A stretch of DNA of 64,000 nt from Scylla paramamosain (GCF_035594125.1 NW_026973669.1:2927501-2991500); one strand, 5' to 3'. Positions 1 through 18,593 are shown, counted from the stretch's first letter. Made by a program: numbers and translations. The notes: generated by a model not told the origin, from the letters alone.

Positions 1-22
1 TGTTGTTGTTATTGGTGATATT

Positions 23-24
<2 letters not shown>

Positions 25-78
<54 letters not shown>

Positions 79-114
79 TGAGTGAGAGCGAGTTCTTCAT
101 CTTTCTTTCATAAT

Positions 115-190
<76 letters not shown>

Positions 191-253
191 ACTTATCTCT
201 CTCTCTCTTCCTGTAGTTTGTAATCTCTCTCTCTCTCTTCCTGTAGCTTGTAA

Positions 254-325
<72 letters not shown>
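25..325. repeat. (CT)n / (AG)n / (CT)n microsatellite cluster
   Basis: Pure CT dinucleotides at about 25-75, AG at about 116-187, then CT again at about 257-325. The first CT and AG blocks are mutually complementary and separated by only about 40 bases. The last CT block runs into the polypyrimidine tract of the ankyrin exon that starts at 399. No gene is seen before 399. Confidence 0.95.
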
Positions 326-328
<3 letters not shown>

Positions 329-398
329 AGTAAGAACAAAGATCATCTCTCTGTCTACCTCTCTCTCTCTCTCCCCATGTCCCTCTCCCTCTCTCCAG

Positions 399-609
399 CA
401 CGTGAGAGTGAGCTGGGGGACACTGCCCTCCACTGCGCTGCAAGGATTGGTGGGCACCCCTTTGTACAACTTCTGATGGAGTACGGCGCCTCTCCCACCT
501 CCTTCAACGCTGCCAAGGACACGCCCCTGCACCTGGCAGCAGAGAGGGGGCGTGTGCACTCTGTAGCCGCGCTGCTGGCCAAGGGCGCCCCAACAGATGC
601 TAAGAACAG
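399..609 (+). CDS. ankyrin-repeat protein, penultimate coding exon (gene enters from the left)
   Basis: The exon encodes about 70 residues with two ankyrin repeats. Signature motifs are GDTALHCAARIGG and KDTPLHLAAERGR, each followed by a helix-turn ending in LL..GA. It is bounded by a CT-rich acceptor ending ctctccag at 398 and a donor gttaga at 610. It starts in phase 1 (the first two bases complete a codon) and ends with AG, which joins G of the exon at 1680. Ankyrin repeats are protein-interaction modules, and nothing here identifies the particular protein. Upstream exons lie outside the window. The exon call is firm; the family name beyond 'ankyrin repeat' is not. Confidence 0.85.
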
Positions 610-649
610 GTTAGATAACAGTACAGAGAGATTTGGAAGGGGTTATCAA

Positions 650-1511
650 GGGTTCCAGTGGGTGTTATTGGGGTTCTCAAGGGTATTTTCAAGGTTCCAG
701 TGACAGTTTAACAGTTTAACAGGCTGCAGTGGAAGTTATTGGGGTTTTCAAGGGTGTTTTCAAGGTTCCAGTGATAGTTTAACAGTTTAACAGGCTGCAG
801 TGGAAGTTATTGGGGTTCTCAAGGGTGTTTTCAAGGTTCCAGTGACAGTTTAACAGTTTAACAGGCTGCAGGGGAAGTTATTGGGGTTCTCAAGGGTGTT
901 TTCAAGGTTCCAGTGACAGTTTAACAGTTTAACAGGCTGCAAGGGAAGTTATTGGGGTTCTCAAGGGTGTTTTCAAGGTTCCAGTGACAGTTTAACAGTT
1001 TAACAGGCTGCAGGGGAAGTTATTGGGGTTCTCAAGGGTGTTTTCAAGGTTCCAGTGACAGTTTAACAGTTTAACAGGCTGCAAGGGAAGTTATTGGGGT
1101 TCTCAAGGGTGTTTTCAAGGTTCCAGTGACAGTTTAACAGTTTAACAGGCTGCAGGGGAAGTTATTGGGGTTTTCAAGGGTGTTTTCAAGGTTCCAGTGA
1201 CAGTTTAACAGTTTAACAGGCTGCAAGGGAAGTTACAGGGGTTCTCAAGGGTGTTTTCAAGGTTCCAGTGACAGTTTAACAGTTTAACAGGCTGCAGTGG
1301 AAGTTATTGGGGTTTTCAAGGGTGTTTTCATGGTTCCAGTGACAGTTTAACAGTTTAACAGGCTGCAGTGGAAGTTATTGGGGTTTTCAAGGGTGTTTTC
1401 AAGGTTCCAGTGACAGTTTAACAGTTTAACAGGCTGCAGTGGAAGTTATTGGGGTTTTCAAGGGTGTTTTCAAGGTTCCAGTGACAGTTTAACAGGCTGC
1501 AGTGGAAGTTA
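650..1511. repeat. 71-bp tandem satellite, about 12 copies, in the ankyrin intron
   Basis: Units begin with aggctgcag at 721, 792 and so on, spaced 71 bases apart, and contain ttttcaagggtgttttcaag, then gttccagtgaca and a doubled gtttaaca. Copies differ by a few substitutions; the last copy has lost one gtttaaca. It shares its core with the arrays at 5635-7345, 16750-17590, 22020-22175, 44690-45075 and 62630-63020. Confidence 0.95.
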
Positions 1512-1679
1512 AACCGAAATCCCAACCAAACAAACACTAAAAACCCCAACTTAGGATAGAAACAGCCACTGGAACCCTTAAAATCCCTGAAACTTGGGAT
1601 CGAATAGTGTTAAAAGGGATCGAGACACTTCTAAAAGGGATTTGACTCTATAAAACACCTGTTCGATCCTTTATTACAG

Positions 1680-2800
<1,121 letters not shown>

Positions 2801-3195
2801 TGATGGATAGATTGACAGGCATTGATTTAGTTTTGGGCGCCGCCGCTGCAAAATTTCAAAACGACTCGGGGGTTAAAAAGTCGACATCAAAAAAAATAAA
2901 AGAACGGCGTTGTGAAAATATAAAAAATAAACACTAAAAAATACGAACATAAAAAACGAATTCAGATGAACCAAGAAAAGTTAACTGCAAAAAATGAAAT
3001 AGGTGGTATTTTAAATAGATTCGTGAGGTACTGAGTGGATTCTTATGCCAGTGACTCAACAGGACCTTTGTTCATTTCGTACCCAAGAAAATGAACTCAT
3101 TGACCCAGATATGACCTTGTTCGCTGTGCCCAAGGTTGACCCCACTGACCCCAGGCCCCAAGACTCAGTTTTTCTCGTTAGATAGATGATAAACT

Positions 3196-3227
<32 letters not shown>

Positions 3228-3603
3228 CACAGATCGTTATAGATAGACAGACAGACAGACAGACAGATAGATAAACATAGACAGACAGACACACAAACAT
3301 ATAAATAGAGAACTATTAAACCATTTATCAAAATTAGCAAGAACATATTAGCATTTGGAGAATTATATAATTTTCCTGTACAATTATCCCCTCCCTCCCC
3401 CCCTCCCCTCCCTTCACTTCCCTTCCCCCCTTTCCTCCCTCCCCTGCCCTCCACATCCCTTCCTCTTAGTCATAACCATTACATTAATCATACTGACCTA
3501 ACTACTACTACTACTACTACTATTACTACTATTACTACTACTACAACTACTACTACTACTACTACTAATACTACTACTGTTTAAGGGAGAGTGGAAGGAA
3601 CCG

Positions 3604-3637
<34 letters not shown>

Positions 3638-4565
3638 GAGAGAAAGAGAGAGAGATACCCCCACGGGCTTGGCATCACTGCGGGCCCAGCTGACAGCCTT
3701 GCATCGCTCTCCTTTATCTTCCCCGCTTCAATTTAAGCCCAGCGAGGAGAGAGGAAGGATGCTGGCCCTCACACCTTATTGATTAACAAGTAAGCTCCTC
3801 GTACATACCTGGGGACGGAGATTAGATGGTTATTATAGGTAAAATTAAGAATATATTAGATGAAGGGAGGGGTAGACGACAACAGAATCTCAGTTGGATT
3901 TTCAAAGTGCGTTTTTTTTTTTTTGTCTTTTTTTCATAATTTTCCTTCGTTTTCTTTGTTTTTTCTAGGTGTATTTTGGGTAGATAGGTTGGTTATTGGT
4001 GTTCCTTGATGTGTGTGTGATAAGTACAGCGTTGGGTGTTTGCGTAATAAGCTTGTGAGTAAAAATATGAACGATTTTAACCGGAAGATATATATTTTTT
4101 CTTTATTTTGATCGTTTTTTATTGTTTTCTTGGGTTGGTTCGAGGTAAATTGATGAGTATTGCTGCGTGTGATAAGTAGGAAGTGAATAAATGAGTGATT
4201 AGTTAACATGAGAGGAGAAATATGAGAATTGCTGCGTGTGATAAGTAGAAAGTGAATAAATGAGTGATTAGTTAACGTAAGAGGAGAAATATGAGTAATT
4301 TTGAAGGTTAGAAAAGATTAATGATATATTTTAAGCCCTATTTTCTCTTTTTTTCCTTTTTCTTAGGGTGTGTATGTGTATTTAGGGTAGACTGGATAAA
4401 TATTGACGAGTAGTTGATGAAGTAGTAATAACCCTTTATGACCTCAGAAATATCTTTTAAGAGAACAAGAAAAAAAGTTTGTTTATCTATATATATTTTT
4501 TTTATTCTGTGAGCGTTGCAACATTGAGTGAGTCAGAACGTTATATAACTGTGTGGAGGTGTGCT

Positions 4566-4568
<3 letters not shown>
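2801..4568. other. intergenic region, no gene recognised
   Basis: Mostly AT-rich unique sequence. Small tracts are (GATA)n/(GACA)n near 3180-3290, C-rich low-complexity DNA near 3388-3450, (CTA)n near 3505-3575 and AG/AAAG near 3605-3655. A more balanced segment near 3660-3780 shows no conserved motif. I see no coding sequence I can support. Confidence 0.6.
4155..4300. repeat. tandem duplication, 69-bp period, two copies
   Basis: The string attgctgcgtgtgataagta begins at 4159 and again at 4228. The remainder, including gtgaataaatgagtgattag, is repeated with only a few changes. It is local and was not seen elsewhere in the window. Confidence 0.85.
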
Positions 4569-4628
<60 letters not shown>

Positions 4629-4750
4629 ATATTTTTTTTCTTTACAAATTTACCTTAACCTAACCTAACCCAGAGTATATTAAACACTAACTGCATGAAA
4701 TTAAAATGAGAAATGAAAAGAATAATAATAATAATAATAATAATAATATA

Positions 4751-4789
<39 letters not shown>

Positions 4790-4965
4790 ATATCTCAATT
4801 ATCAGAGTAGTCATAGATTTGTGATAATATTTTTGTATATTCATATATTTTGTTTTTTTCCCTTTTTTTTTTACAGAGTGATGCAAAAAAAAAACAAAAA
4901 AACAAAAGTCCCACACAACACATTCTGAATCTCACTGTAACACACACACACACACACACACACAC

Positions 4966-5004
<39 letters not shown>

Positions 5005-5326
5005 CTCAGGTAGAGAGAGACCAATAGTACAATTAAGTTAGGAAATTGTTAGTGTAAATGTGAATGTTTTTGTGGCACCCTGTAACTTGAACTGAATAGG
5101 GTTACAAGAAGAAGAAGAAGAAGAAAAAAAAATATAAGTATTATTATTATTATTAGTAGTAGTAGTAGTAGTAGTAGTAATATTAGTGGTAATAATATAG
5201 AACAAAAAAAAATACAAGAATTAAAAGTAGAAATAGTAAAAAGTAGTAGTAGTAGTAGTAGTAGTAGAAGAGTGTTTTTGGGTATTCAATAAAAATCTAA
5301 GTAAAAATTTAAATACCACATATACC

Positions 5327-5371
<45 letters not shown>

Positions 5372-5410
5372 ATAAAAAAAAAAATAACAAAACCCACATT
5401 TTTTCTCAAC
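4569..5410. repeat. microsatellite cluster: AG, AAT, AAAT, CA, TAG, ACA
   Basis: (AG)n at about 4569-4626, aacctaaccta near 4660, (AAT)n/(AAAT)n at about 4720-4791, (CA)n at about 4940-5002, (TAG)n near 5150-5180 and 5240-5267, and (ACA)n at about 5331-5371. No gene recognised. Confidence 0.9.
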
Positions 5411-5634
5411 TACAGATTAATAATAATAAAAAAAGGATTTCCTTCATAAAACTCACAAAAAAAACAACACATTAAAGGCACAAGCAGCAAGTTAAATTTA
5501 CCCTCACATTAAGATAGTGTCTGTATCTTTATAAGGGGAAGGTTAGCAAGATAGGAAGCTTTCGAGTGCGTTAAGTGAGTGAGTGTTCTGTAAATATTGA
5601 TCGTAACTAATATTACCATGTTTACTTGCTATTA

Positions 5635-7345
5635 GGCTGTAGTTGAAGTGACACACGGGTTTTCAAGGGTGTTTTTACGGTTCTAGAGACAGATTAACAA
5701 GATTTCTACATTACTAACAGGGGGAAACACTCTTGAGAACCTCCACTACTTTCCAAAGGCTCTAGTTGAAGTGACACACAGGTTTTCAAGGGTGTTTTTA
5801 CGGTTCTAGAGACAGATTAACAACATTTCTACATTACTAACAGGGGAAACACTCTTGAGAACCTCCACTACTTTCCAAAGGCTGTAGTTGAAGTGACACG
5901 CGGATTTTCAAGGGAGTTTTTACGGTTCCAGTGACAGATTAACAAGATTTCTACATTACTAACAGGGGAAACACTCTTGAGAACCTCCACTACTTTCCAA
6001 AGGCTGTAGTTGAAGTGACACACGGGTTTTCAAGGGTGTTTTTACGGTTCCAGTGACAGATTAACAAGATTTCTACATTACTAACAGGGGGAAACACTCT
6101 TGAGAACCTCCACTACTTTCCAAAGGCTGTAGTTGAAGTGACACACGGGTTTTCAAGGGTGTTTTTACGGTTCCAGTGACAGATTAACAAGATTTCTACA
6201 TTACTAACAGGAGAAATGCTTTTTAAAAGGCTCTAATTGAAGTGACCTGGGTTTTAAAGGGTGTTCCTGTGACAGATTAACAAGACTTCTACATTATTAA
6301 CGGGAGAAACACTCTTTAAAAGGCTGTAGTTGAAGTGACACAGGTTTTCAAGGGTGTTTTTAAGGTTCCAGTGACAGATTTACAACATTTCTACATTACT
6401 AACAGGAGAAACACTCTTTAAAAGGCTGTAGTTGAAGTGACACAGGTTTTCAAGGGTGTTTTTAAGGTTCCAGTGACAGATTAACAACATTTCTACATTA
6501 CTAACAGGAGAAACACTCTTTAAAAGGCTCTAGTTGAAGTGACGCGGGTTTTCAAGGGTGTTTTTAAGGTTCCAGTGACAGATTAACAATATTTCTACAT
6601 TACTAACAGGAGAAACACTATTTAAAAGGCTCTAGTTGAAGTGACGTGGGTTTTCAAGGGTGTTTTTAAGGTTCCAGTGACAGATTAACAACATTTCTAC
6701 ATTACTAACAGGAGAAACACTCTTTAAAAGGCTGTAGTTGAAGTGACACAGGTTTTCAAGGGTGTTTTTAAGGTTCCAGTGACAGATTAACAACATTTCT
6801 ACATTACTAACAGGAGAAACACTCTTTAAAAGGCTCTAGTTGAAGTGACGCGGGTTTTCAAGGGTGTTTTTAAGGTTCCAGTGACAGATTAACAACATTT
6901 CTACATTACTAACAGGAGAAACACTCTTTAAAAGGCTCTAGTTGAAGTGACGCGGGTTTTCAAGGGTGTTTTTAAGGTTCCAGTGACAGATTAACAACAT
7001 TTCTACATTACTAACAGGAGAAACACTCTTTAAAAGGCTGTAGTTGAAGTGACACAGGTTTTCAAGGGTGTTTTTAAGGTTCCAGTGACAGATTAACAAC
7101 ATTTCTACATTACTAACAGGAGAAACACTCTTGAAAAGGCTCTAGTTGAAGTGACACGGGTTTTCAAGGGTGTTTTTATGGTTCCTGTGACAGATTAACA
7201 ACATTTCTACATTACTAACAGGAGAAACACTCTTTAAAAGGCTCTAGTTGAAGTGATGCGGGTTTTCAAGGGTGTTTTTAAGGTTCCAGTGACAGATTAA
7301 CAACATTTCTACATTACTAACAGGAGAAACACTATTTAAAACCTG
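5635..7345. repeat. higher-order satellite array, 122/123-bp then 102-bp units
   Basis: Units start with ggctgtagttgaagtgac. The first four are 122-123 bp apart (5635, 5758, 5880, 6002) and include an extra segment, gagaacctccactactttcc. From about 6230 the unit shortens to about 102 bp (for example 6424 to 6526) because that segment is missing. All contain gttttcaagggtgttttta, gttccagtgacagattaaca and tttctacattactaacagg. The switch in period inside one array shows modular gain or loss of a 20-bp block. Confidence 0.95.
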
Positions 7346-7365
7346 GCTAGTCATCTCTGTGGCCT

Positions 7366-7366
7366 T

Positions 7367-7418
<52 letters not shown>

Positions 7419-7561
7419 TTTCAGCAAAGATAACAATAGATAAAAAAATAAATAAATAAATCACAATAACTTTTTACCACTGATAAGTAAAGATCAGTTG
7501 CTTTTGATAGGAGAAAGACAACTCCTTAAATAAACAAGTAAAGTGTGCGGTTTTCTTTCAT

Positions 7562-7644
<83 letters not shown>

Positions 7645-8300
7645 CTCTCAAAGCACTTAACACACTTTTGAAGAAGGAAGAATAGGGAAATAATTTTTTT
7701 TTTTAAGTATTTAAGTGAAGTTTGATTTTATAAGTGTGTTAGTTTGAAAAGTAAGTGTTTTTTTTTAAGTATATAAGTGAAGTGTGGCTTTATAAGTGTG
7801 TCTAAGCTCCCTAAGACACTTAACACACTTAGAACAAAGAAATAGAAAAGATAATTGTTTTAAGTAAAGTTTGGTTTTATAAATGAGATTCAAATTAAGT
7901 GTGTTTTTTTTTAATATATAAGTGAACTATGGGTTTTATAAGTGTCTCAGCTTAAATAAGTGTGTTTTTTTAAGTATATAAGTGTGGATTTATATATTAG
8001 TTTTGAAATAAGTGAAGTTTCCATTCTATAAGTACATTAGCCTCAAAATAAGTGGTTTTTTTTTAAGTATATAAGTGGTGTGGGTTTTATAAGTGTGTTC
8101 TAATTTTATAAAGGCACTTAATACAGAGTTTGGATAGACATACAGACATACAGACAAGTACAGAGTGTTGCAGAAGTGGTGTGTTTGTAATCCTTTCTGT
8201 ATTTATGTATTAATTTCACGGTTTTGCAAAGATGTATATGTAGCATTCAGAATATAAGACAGACAGACAGACAGATAGATAGATAGATAGATAGATTAAT
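7366..8300. repeat. (AG)n, (GT)n and degenerate 'ataagtgt' repeats
   Basis: (AG)n at about 7368-7416 and (GT)n at about 7563-7642. From about 7500 to 8110 a loose repeat built from aagtatataagtgaagt and ttttataagtgtg recurs several times. (GACA)n/(GATA)n lies at about 8260-8297. This is the 5' flank of the SLC46-like gene; no promoter element could be assigned. Confidence 0.8.
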
Positions 8301-8496
8301 AAAAACAGACACACACACACACAAAATAAACAAATAAACACCATAAAAACAAAAAAATAATAAGCAAAACAAACACAAAATAACAAACACACACAAACAC
8401 ACAAACAAACGAAAAGAACCAACAAACAAAACCAGCAAAAAAGAAACCAACAAAACAACAAAAAAAAACCCAACAAACAAACAAACAAACACGAAA

Positions 8497-13687
<5,191 letters not shown>

Positions 13688-13754
13688 ATATAGCACGGCG
13701 TTGAATATGTTGCTAATTATGTATACGTTCAATGGCGTATGTATATTGAGGGCT

Positions 13755-14195
13755 GAATATACAAGGGTGACTAAGAGGGGGTCTGGTGGGGGTCTTCAAG
13801 TGGCACAGGGGACGCAACAAGGGTGACTAAGAGGGGGTCTGGTGGGGGTCTTCAAGTGGCACAGGGGACACAGCAAGGGGGACTAAGAGAAGGTCTGGTG
13901 GGGGTCTTCAAGTGGCACAGGGGACACAATAAGGGGGACTAAGAGGGGGTCTGGTGGGGGTCTTCAAGTGGCACAGGGGACGCAACAAGGGTGACTAAGA
14001 GGGGGTCTGGTGGGGGTCTTCAAGTGGCACAGGGGACACAACAAGGGTGACTAAGAGGGGGTCTGGTGGGGGTCTTCAAGTGGCACAGGGGACACAACAA
14101 GGGGGACTAAGAGAGGGTCTGGTGGGGGTCTTCAAGTGGTACAGGGGACACAACAAGGGTGACTAAGAGGGGGTCTGGTGGGGACACAACAAGGG
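13755..14195. repeat. 56-bp minisatellite, about 8 copies, in the SLC46-like 3' region
   Basis: Unit acaagggtgactaagagggg + gtctggtgggggtcttcaag + tggcacaggggacaca, with 56-base spacing. It lies 70 bases after the stop and is probably transcribed in the 3'UTR. Its sequence is unrelated to the other 56-bp array at 22975. Confidence 0.95.
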
Positions 14196-14339
14196 TGCCC
14201 TACACAAGGTCCTCAGGGTGAGTAATCAGGGCAGGACAGGAAGTGAAGGTTGAAGCTTGGTAAGGAAAGAGACAGGAGGGCACTGGTGGTGAGACAGTGA
14301 CTGGAATGTGACTGGCATGAACTCAGTAGTCAGGCTGTT

Positions 14340-14416
14340 AGTGCCGAATCACCAGGGACCTTTGAAACAACACTGCGCAGGTGTGGACAGGGAGGACAGG
14401 TGCAAACAGACAGATG

Positions 14417-14461
<45 letters not shown>

Positions 14462-14560
14462 AACTAAACAGACCGGCATATTTAATACAGGGATTGCCAC
14501 GTGTAGGTCTGATGGCTTCCTGCACCAACCCTTGTGTTCTCTTTATATCACAAAGTTTTA
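14340..14560. repeat. dispersed repeat with internal (CTA)n, copy 1
   Basis: Shares gacaggtg..aacagac, a (CTA)n run (about 14418-14462) and ggtctgatggcttcctgcac plus caacccttgtgttct with the copy at about 23850-24030. It could be a SINE-like or truncated mobile element; no ends were defined. Confidence 0.6.
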
Positions 14561-14612
14561 TAAGACTTTCTGTTTATTTAATGGCACAAAGGGATCTGTC
14601 AGTACTTGTATA

Positions 14613-14618
14613 AATAAA
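14613..14618 (+). terminator. candidate polyadenylation signal for the SLC46-like gene
   Basis: First AATAAA found after the stop at 13687. It would imply a 3'UTR of about 0.95 kb containing the 56-bp minisatellite. This is sequence motif only. Confidence 0.4.
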
Positions 14619-14639
14619 GAAAAAAGGTGTTATTTATTT

Positions 14640-14812
14640 ATCTTGTCACAAAAGTTGGTTTAATTGTAGTTTTCTTTTTTTATTTATATCAACGTAATAT
14701 CAATTTTTCATTATATATATATAAAAAAATGTGTATTGTTTTTATATATCTTGTCACAAAGTTGTAATATTTTCATTTATGTGGACTAAGTTAAATTCTC
14801 ATTATACAGTAT

Positions 14813-14859
<47 letters not shown>

Positions 14860-15038
14860 CTTACTTACTTATTTTTGCCAGATTAGTCAGTTTGTTTTAT
14901 TCATTCATTTCCGAGCAAGACAAGACGGAAGCTGCAGTGCGCATCACAAAAAAAAAAAAAAAACTTTATTTACACAACATTGCTCACTTCATTATAATTA
15001 TTTTACTCTTAAAACGTAATTATTCAGTATTTTACAAG

Positions 15039-15077
<39 letters not shown>

Positions 15078-16195
15078 TGGCCAACTTGGTATAAGGACAG
15101 ACAGACAGATGAATATTTAATCAAAAGATATTATTTATACGTATATCGTGATGAATTAGCTTGATATTGTGTTTAAGTCAAGGTGGCATTACAGAAGGAA
15201 CAAATAGTTTTAAGTTTTCCTTTAATCTAATTAGAAGAAAAGAAAAAAAATATGTATTGAAGTTGTTTTAATTCAAAGCAGTAAGTTTGAGTTGACTGGA
15301 AGGCTTCCTAAAAATGTGTTTGTAGTTAGTGGAGAAATTATTGTACTTTTAAGGAAATTATTTAAACTACCTAAAAATTCAGTATATAATGAGATTTAAG
15401 GGAATATTGTGTGTTTTTGTGTAGCTTTAAGTTTGCTGGTTCCTTCACACTTTGCCTTGGGGGGGAAAGGAAGAGTCTTTAGCAAAATGTGTTCACGTCA
15501 GTCTAGGAAATTGCTTTTATTTTTATCATTTTTTGTTTATTTTGCGTTACTTTTGATTTATTTATTTTGATTTATTTATTTTTTCTCAGGAAAGATGTGC
15601 TTTTTCTTTTTATATTTCTTTATGTGAATTTTAAGTGCAATTTTTTTTAAGCAGTACTTTTCAATTAGGAAAGGTAATTTTTATTTATTTTTATTATTAT
15701 TATTTTTTTTTAGCTTGACTTCAATTAGGAAAAGGTGTTTTTCTTTTAATTTCTTTTTTTTTTAGATTTTTCAATTAGGAAACGTTTTTTTTATTTATTT
15801 TTTTCCTATCGCTACTTTTCAATTCGGAAAAGTGCGGCGCAAAAATACCTCAAATTAATAATATCAGGTACGTCACTCCCTTCCACATTCCAACTATTAA
15901 AAGAAAAAGGTATTTAATATTATTTGTGAGAGAGAGAGAGAGAGACTGTATTATCTATTTTATTGTATGTACATTGCGTAGCCTCTCCTTGCCGCTGTAT
16001 AATACCCATTGGAAAGGCTGCAATACATATGCCAAAATAAAGGTGATGATTGTTATACTGTTATTTTGTTGTGACACAGAGAGAGAGAGAGAGAGAGACT
16101 ACTACTACTACTGCTACTACTACTACTATCACCACTACGTCTAATAGGACTATTTCCTGCTCCTCCTTTTAACTACTACTACTATGACAGTAAAA
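14640..16195. other. AT-rich intergenic DNA, no gene recognised
   Basis: Contains (TTTA)n at about 14811-14870, (GT)n at about 15042-15076, and four loose copies of ttttcaattaggaaa between about 15655 and 15830. Short AG and CTA tracts lie near 15930 and 16080-16130. No coding sequence supported. Confidence 0.6.
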
Positions 16196-16230
16196 TATTG
16201 TGTACTGTCTACTTTCCAGCTAGTTAAGTA

Positions 16231-16660
16231 TTATTTGCACAAAGGTGACATACAAGTTTATTAGATTTGTCATGAGCGAGGCATGCAAAAATGTACGGTA
16301 AAGTTTCGGCATGTTTAGACGTTAAGTTTATTCCCACGCAGTATTGTTTTTCGGTGTTTTTAATATATGCTTCTATTAACCAATAACCGCTTCATATTCA
16401 ACCTCGTATAGATATTTAAATAAGAGCGAGAATAAAGTTATGTATTATTTGCACAAAGGTGACATACAAGTTTATTAGATCTGTCATGAGCGAGGCATGC
16501 AAAAATGTACGGTAAAGTTTCGGCATGTTTAGACGTTAAGTTTATTCCCACGCAGTATTGTTTTTCGGTGTTTTTAATATATGCTTCTATTAACCAATGA
16601 CCGCTTCATATTCAACCTCGTATAGATATTTAAATAAGAGTGAGAATAAAGAAATACTAC
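16231..16660. repeat. tandem duplication, 214-bp period, two copies
   Basis: ttatttgcacaaaggtgaca begins at 16231 and at 16445. The whole unit, including gtcatgagcgaggcatgc and ttcggcatgtttagacg, is repeated with very few substitutions, which points to a recent event. Confidence 0.93.
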
Positions 16661-16749
16661 CTTGATCTTGCTTGTGTTTAATCTTTTGCTTGGCGTAACG
16701 TGAGTTTGTCCGGTTGTTATCGCCTATCGCACTCTTTAAATTCAGTGTT

Positions 16750-17590
16750 ATTAACTTAGAACCGTAAAAAAAACACCCTTGAAAATCCGTCACTTCAACT
16801 AGAGCCTTTTGGAGTGTTTCTACTGTTAACAATGTATAAATCTTGTTAATCTGTCACTACAACCGTAAAAACACCCTTAAAAATCCGTGTCACTTCAACT
16901 AGAGCCTTTTAAAGAGTGTTTCTACTATTAATAACGTAGAGATTTTGTTAATATGTCATGATAACCTTAAAAAACAGTGCATCACTTCAATTACAGGCTT
17001 TAGAAATTAATGGAGATTCTCAAGTGTGCCTCTCTTGTCAATAACGTAGAAATCTTGCTAATCTGTCACTAGAACAGTAAAAAACACCCTTGAAAACCCT
17101 TGAAAACCCGCGCAACTTCAACTAAAGCCTTTGGAAAATAGTGTTGCTTTTTAAAAATTCTGGCAAAAAAGACTAAACTGTTAATAACGTAGAAATCTTG
17201 CTAATCTGTCACTAGAACCGTAAAAAACACCCTTGAAAACCCTTGAAAACCCGCGCAACTTCAACTAAAGCCTTTGGAAAATAGTGTTGCTTTTTAAAAT
17301 TCTGGCAAAAAAGACTAAACTGTTAATAACGTAGAAATCTTGCTAATCTGTTACTAGAACCGTAAAAAACACCCTTGAAAACCCTTGAAAACCCGCGCAA
17401 CTTCAACTAAAGCCTTTGGAAAATAGTGTTGCTTTTTAAAATTCTGGCAAAAAAGACTAAACTGTTAATAACGTAGAAATCTTGCTAATCTGTCACTACA
17501 ACCGTAAAAAACACCCTTGAAAACCCTTGAAAACCCGCGCTACTTCAACTAAAGCCTTTGGAAAATAGTGTTGCTTTTTTAAATTCTGGC
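16750..17590. repeat. satellite core family, reverse orientation, about 142-bp units
   Basis: Reverse-complement version of the 5635-7345 satellite: gtagaaatcttgctaatctg, then ccgtaaaaaacacccttgaa, then acttcaactaaagcctttgg. Starts at 17046, 17189, 17331 and 17473 give 142-143 base spacing. Extra segments (gctttttaaaattctggca) are absent from the other arrays. The array ends just upstream of the presumed IWR1 first exon. Confidence 0.93.
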
Positions 17591-17609
17591 GGAAGACTTA
17601 ACGCAACCG

Positions 17610-17683
17610 TCCCTTTAAAAAGACGCGGCGGGGTTTGTTTACATCCTGACCCTCGTACGTGGAAGTCTGCAAAGGAAGGAAAT
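17610..17683 (+). promoter_or_regulatory. probable non-coding first exon and promoter region of the IWR1 homologue
   Basis: A GC-richer island (gacgcggcggggtttgttta) ends in a good donor, aat|gtgagt, at 17684. The next plausible acceptor is aactcgcag at 18404, nine bases before the start ATG. This predicts a 5'UTR intron of 17684-18404. The exon start is not defined. Inference from splice signals only. Confidence 0.45.
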
Positions 17684-17914
17684 GTGAGTAATTTATCCCT
17701 TTTAATATATTTCCAGGCAAATTTGGACTTGTTAAGTGTTATGGAAGAGGGGAAGAGGGAGTGAGTGCGTGTGTTAGGCTTGTTTATTTAATTTCTTTGG
17801 TTTTATAGGCCTGTGTATGTGTGTTACTAAGTGTTCTAGAAGGTGGGGGGAGGGAGGTAGGGGTGAGAGAGAGGGAGAGGGAGTGAGTACCGTATTTCCT
17901 TTGTCAGTTTAACC

Positions 17915-17915
17915 C

Positions 17916-17965
<50 letters not shown>

Positions 17966-18236
17966 ACCAACTACTACTACTACTACTACTACTACTAAGG
18001 TATCGGGTTAGTTTAGGTTGTGTTGTGTTAGGTTCGAGTGTGTTGGGAAGGAAATTAGGTTGTGTTGAGTTGAGTTGTGTTGAGTTGTGTTAGTTGTGTT
18101 GTGTTGGTTCAAAGTCTATGTTGCAATGAAATAATTTGGTATTTTTTTGGGTTAGATTAATTTCATTTATTTATTTATTTATTTTAGATTTAAAGTGAAA
18201 ACCTTAACCTAACCTAACCTAACACACCTCCCTTTT

Positions 18237-18289
<53 letters not shown>

Positions 18290-18332
18290 GAATAATAAAC
18301 ACATTAGTAAATTTTAAGAATGAATGTTTCTT

Positions 18333-18390
<58 letters not shown>
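17915..18390. repeat. microsatellites in the presumed 5'UTR intron of IWR1
   Basis: (AG)n at about 17919-17964, (CTA)n at about 17970-17997, aacctaacctaacc near 18205, (CA)n at about 18238-18286 and (CTA)n at about 18335-18390, the last ending 14 bases from the acceptor. Confidence 0.93.
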
Positions 18391-18391
<1 letters not shown>

Positions 18392-18413
18392 ACCTAACTC
18401 GCAGACACCAAAC

Positions 18414-18593
18414 ATGGCCACACTCATCCGAATCAAACGACGCGCTGCCGAGGAGCCCCTGGAGACAATTCTGGTGCGGGCCAAGCGGAGGAAGGTGGAT
18501 GAGGGGGTGGAGGGGGCTGTGGGCGGAGCAGACAGTGGATTGCGTGATCAGCCGGCAGCCATTCTTGCCAGAGTGGCCACGGTGGAGACTAAG
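18414..18593 (+). CDS. SLC7A6OS: IWR1 homologue exon 1 (basic import signal)
   Basis: 60 codons, phase 0. Two basic clusters (RIKRR and RAKRRK) are separated by the conserved EPLE. The donor gtgtgt runs straight into (TTTG)n. Confidence 0.87.

Noticed and set aside
5635..7345. Regularly spaced repeats that could be mistaken for a CRISPR array
   Set aside because: Repeats and 'spacers' are both conserved from unit to unit; this is a eukaryotic satellite.
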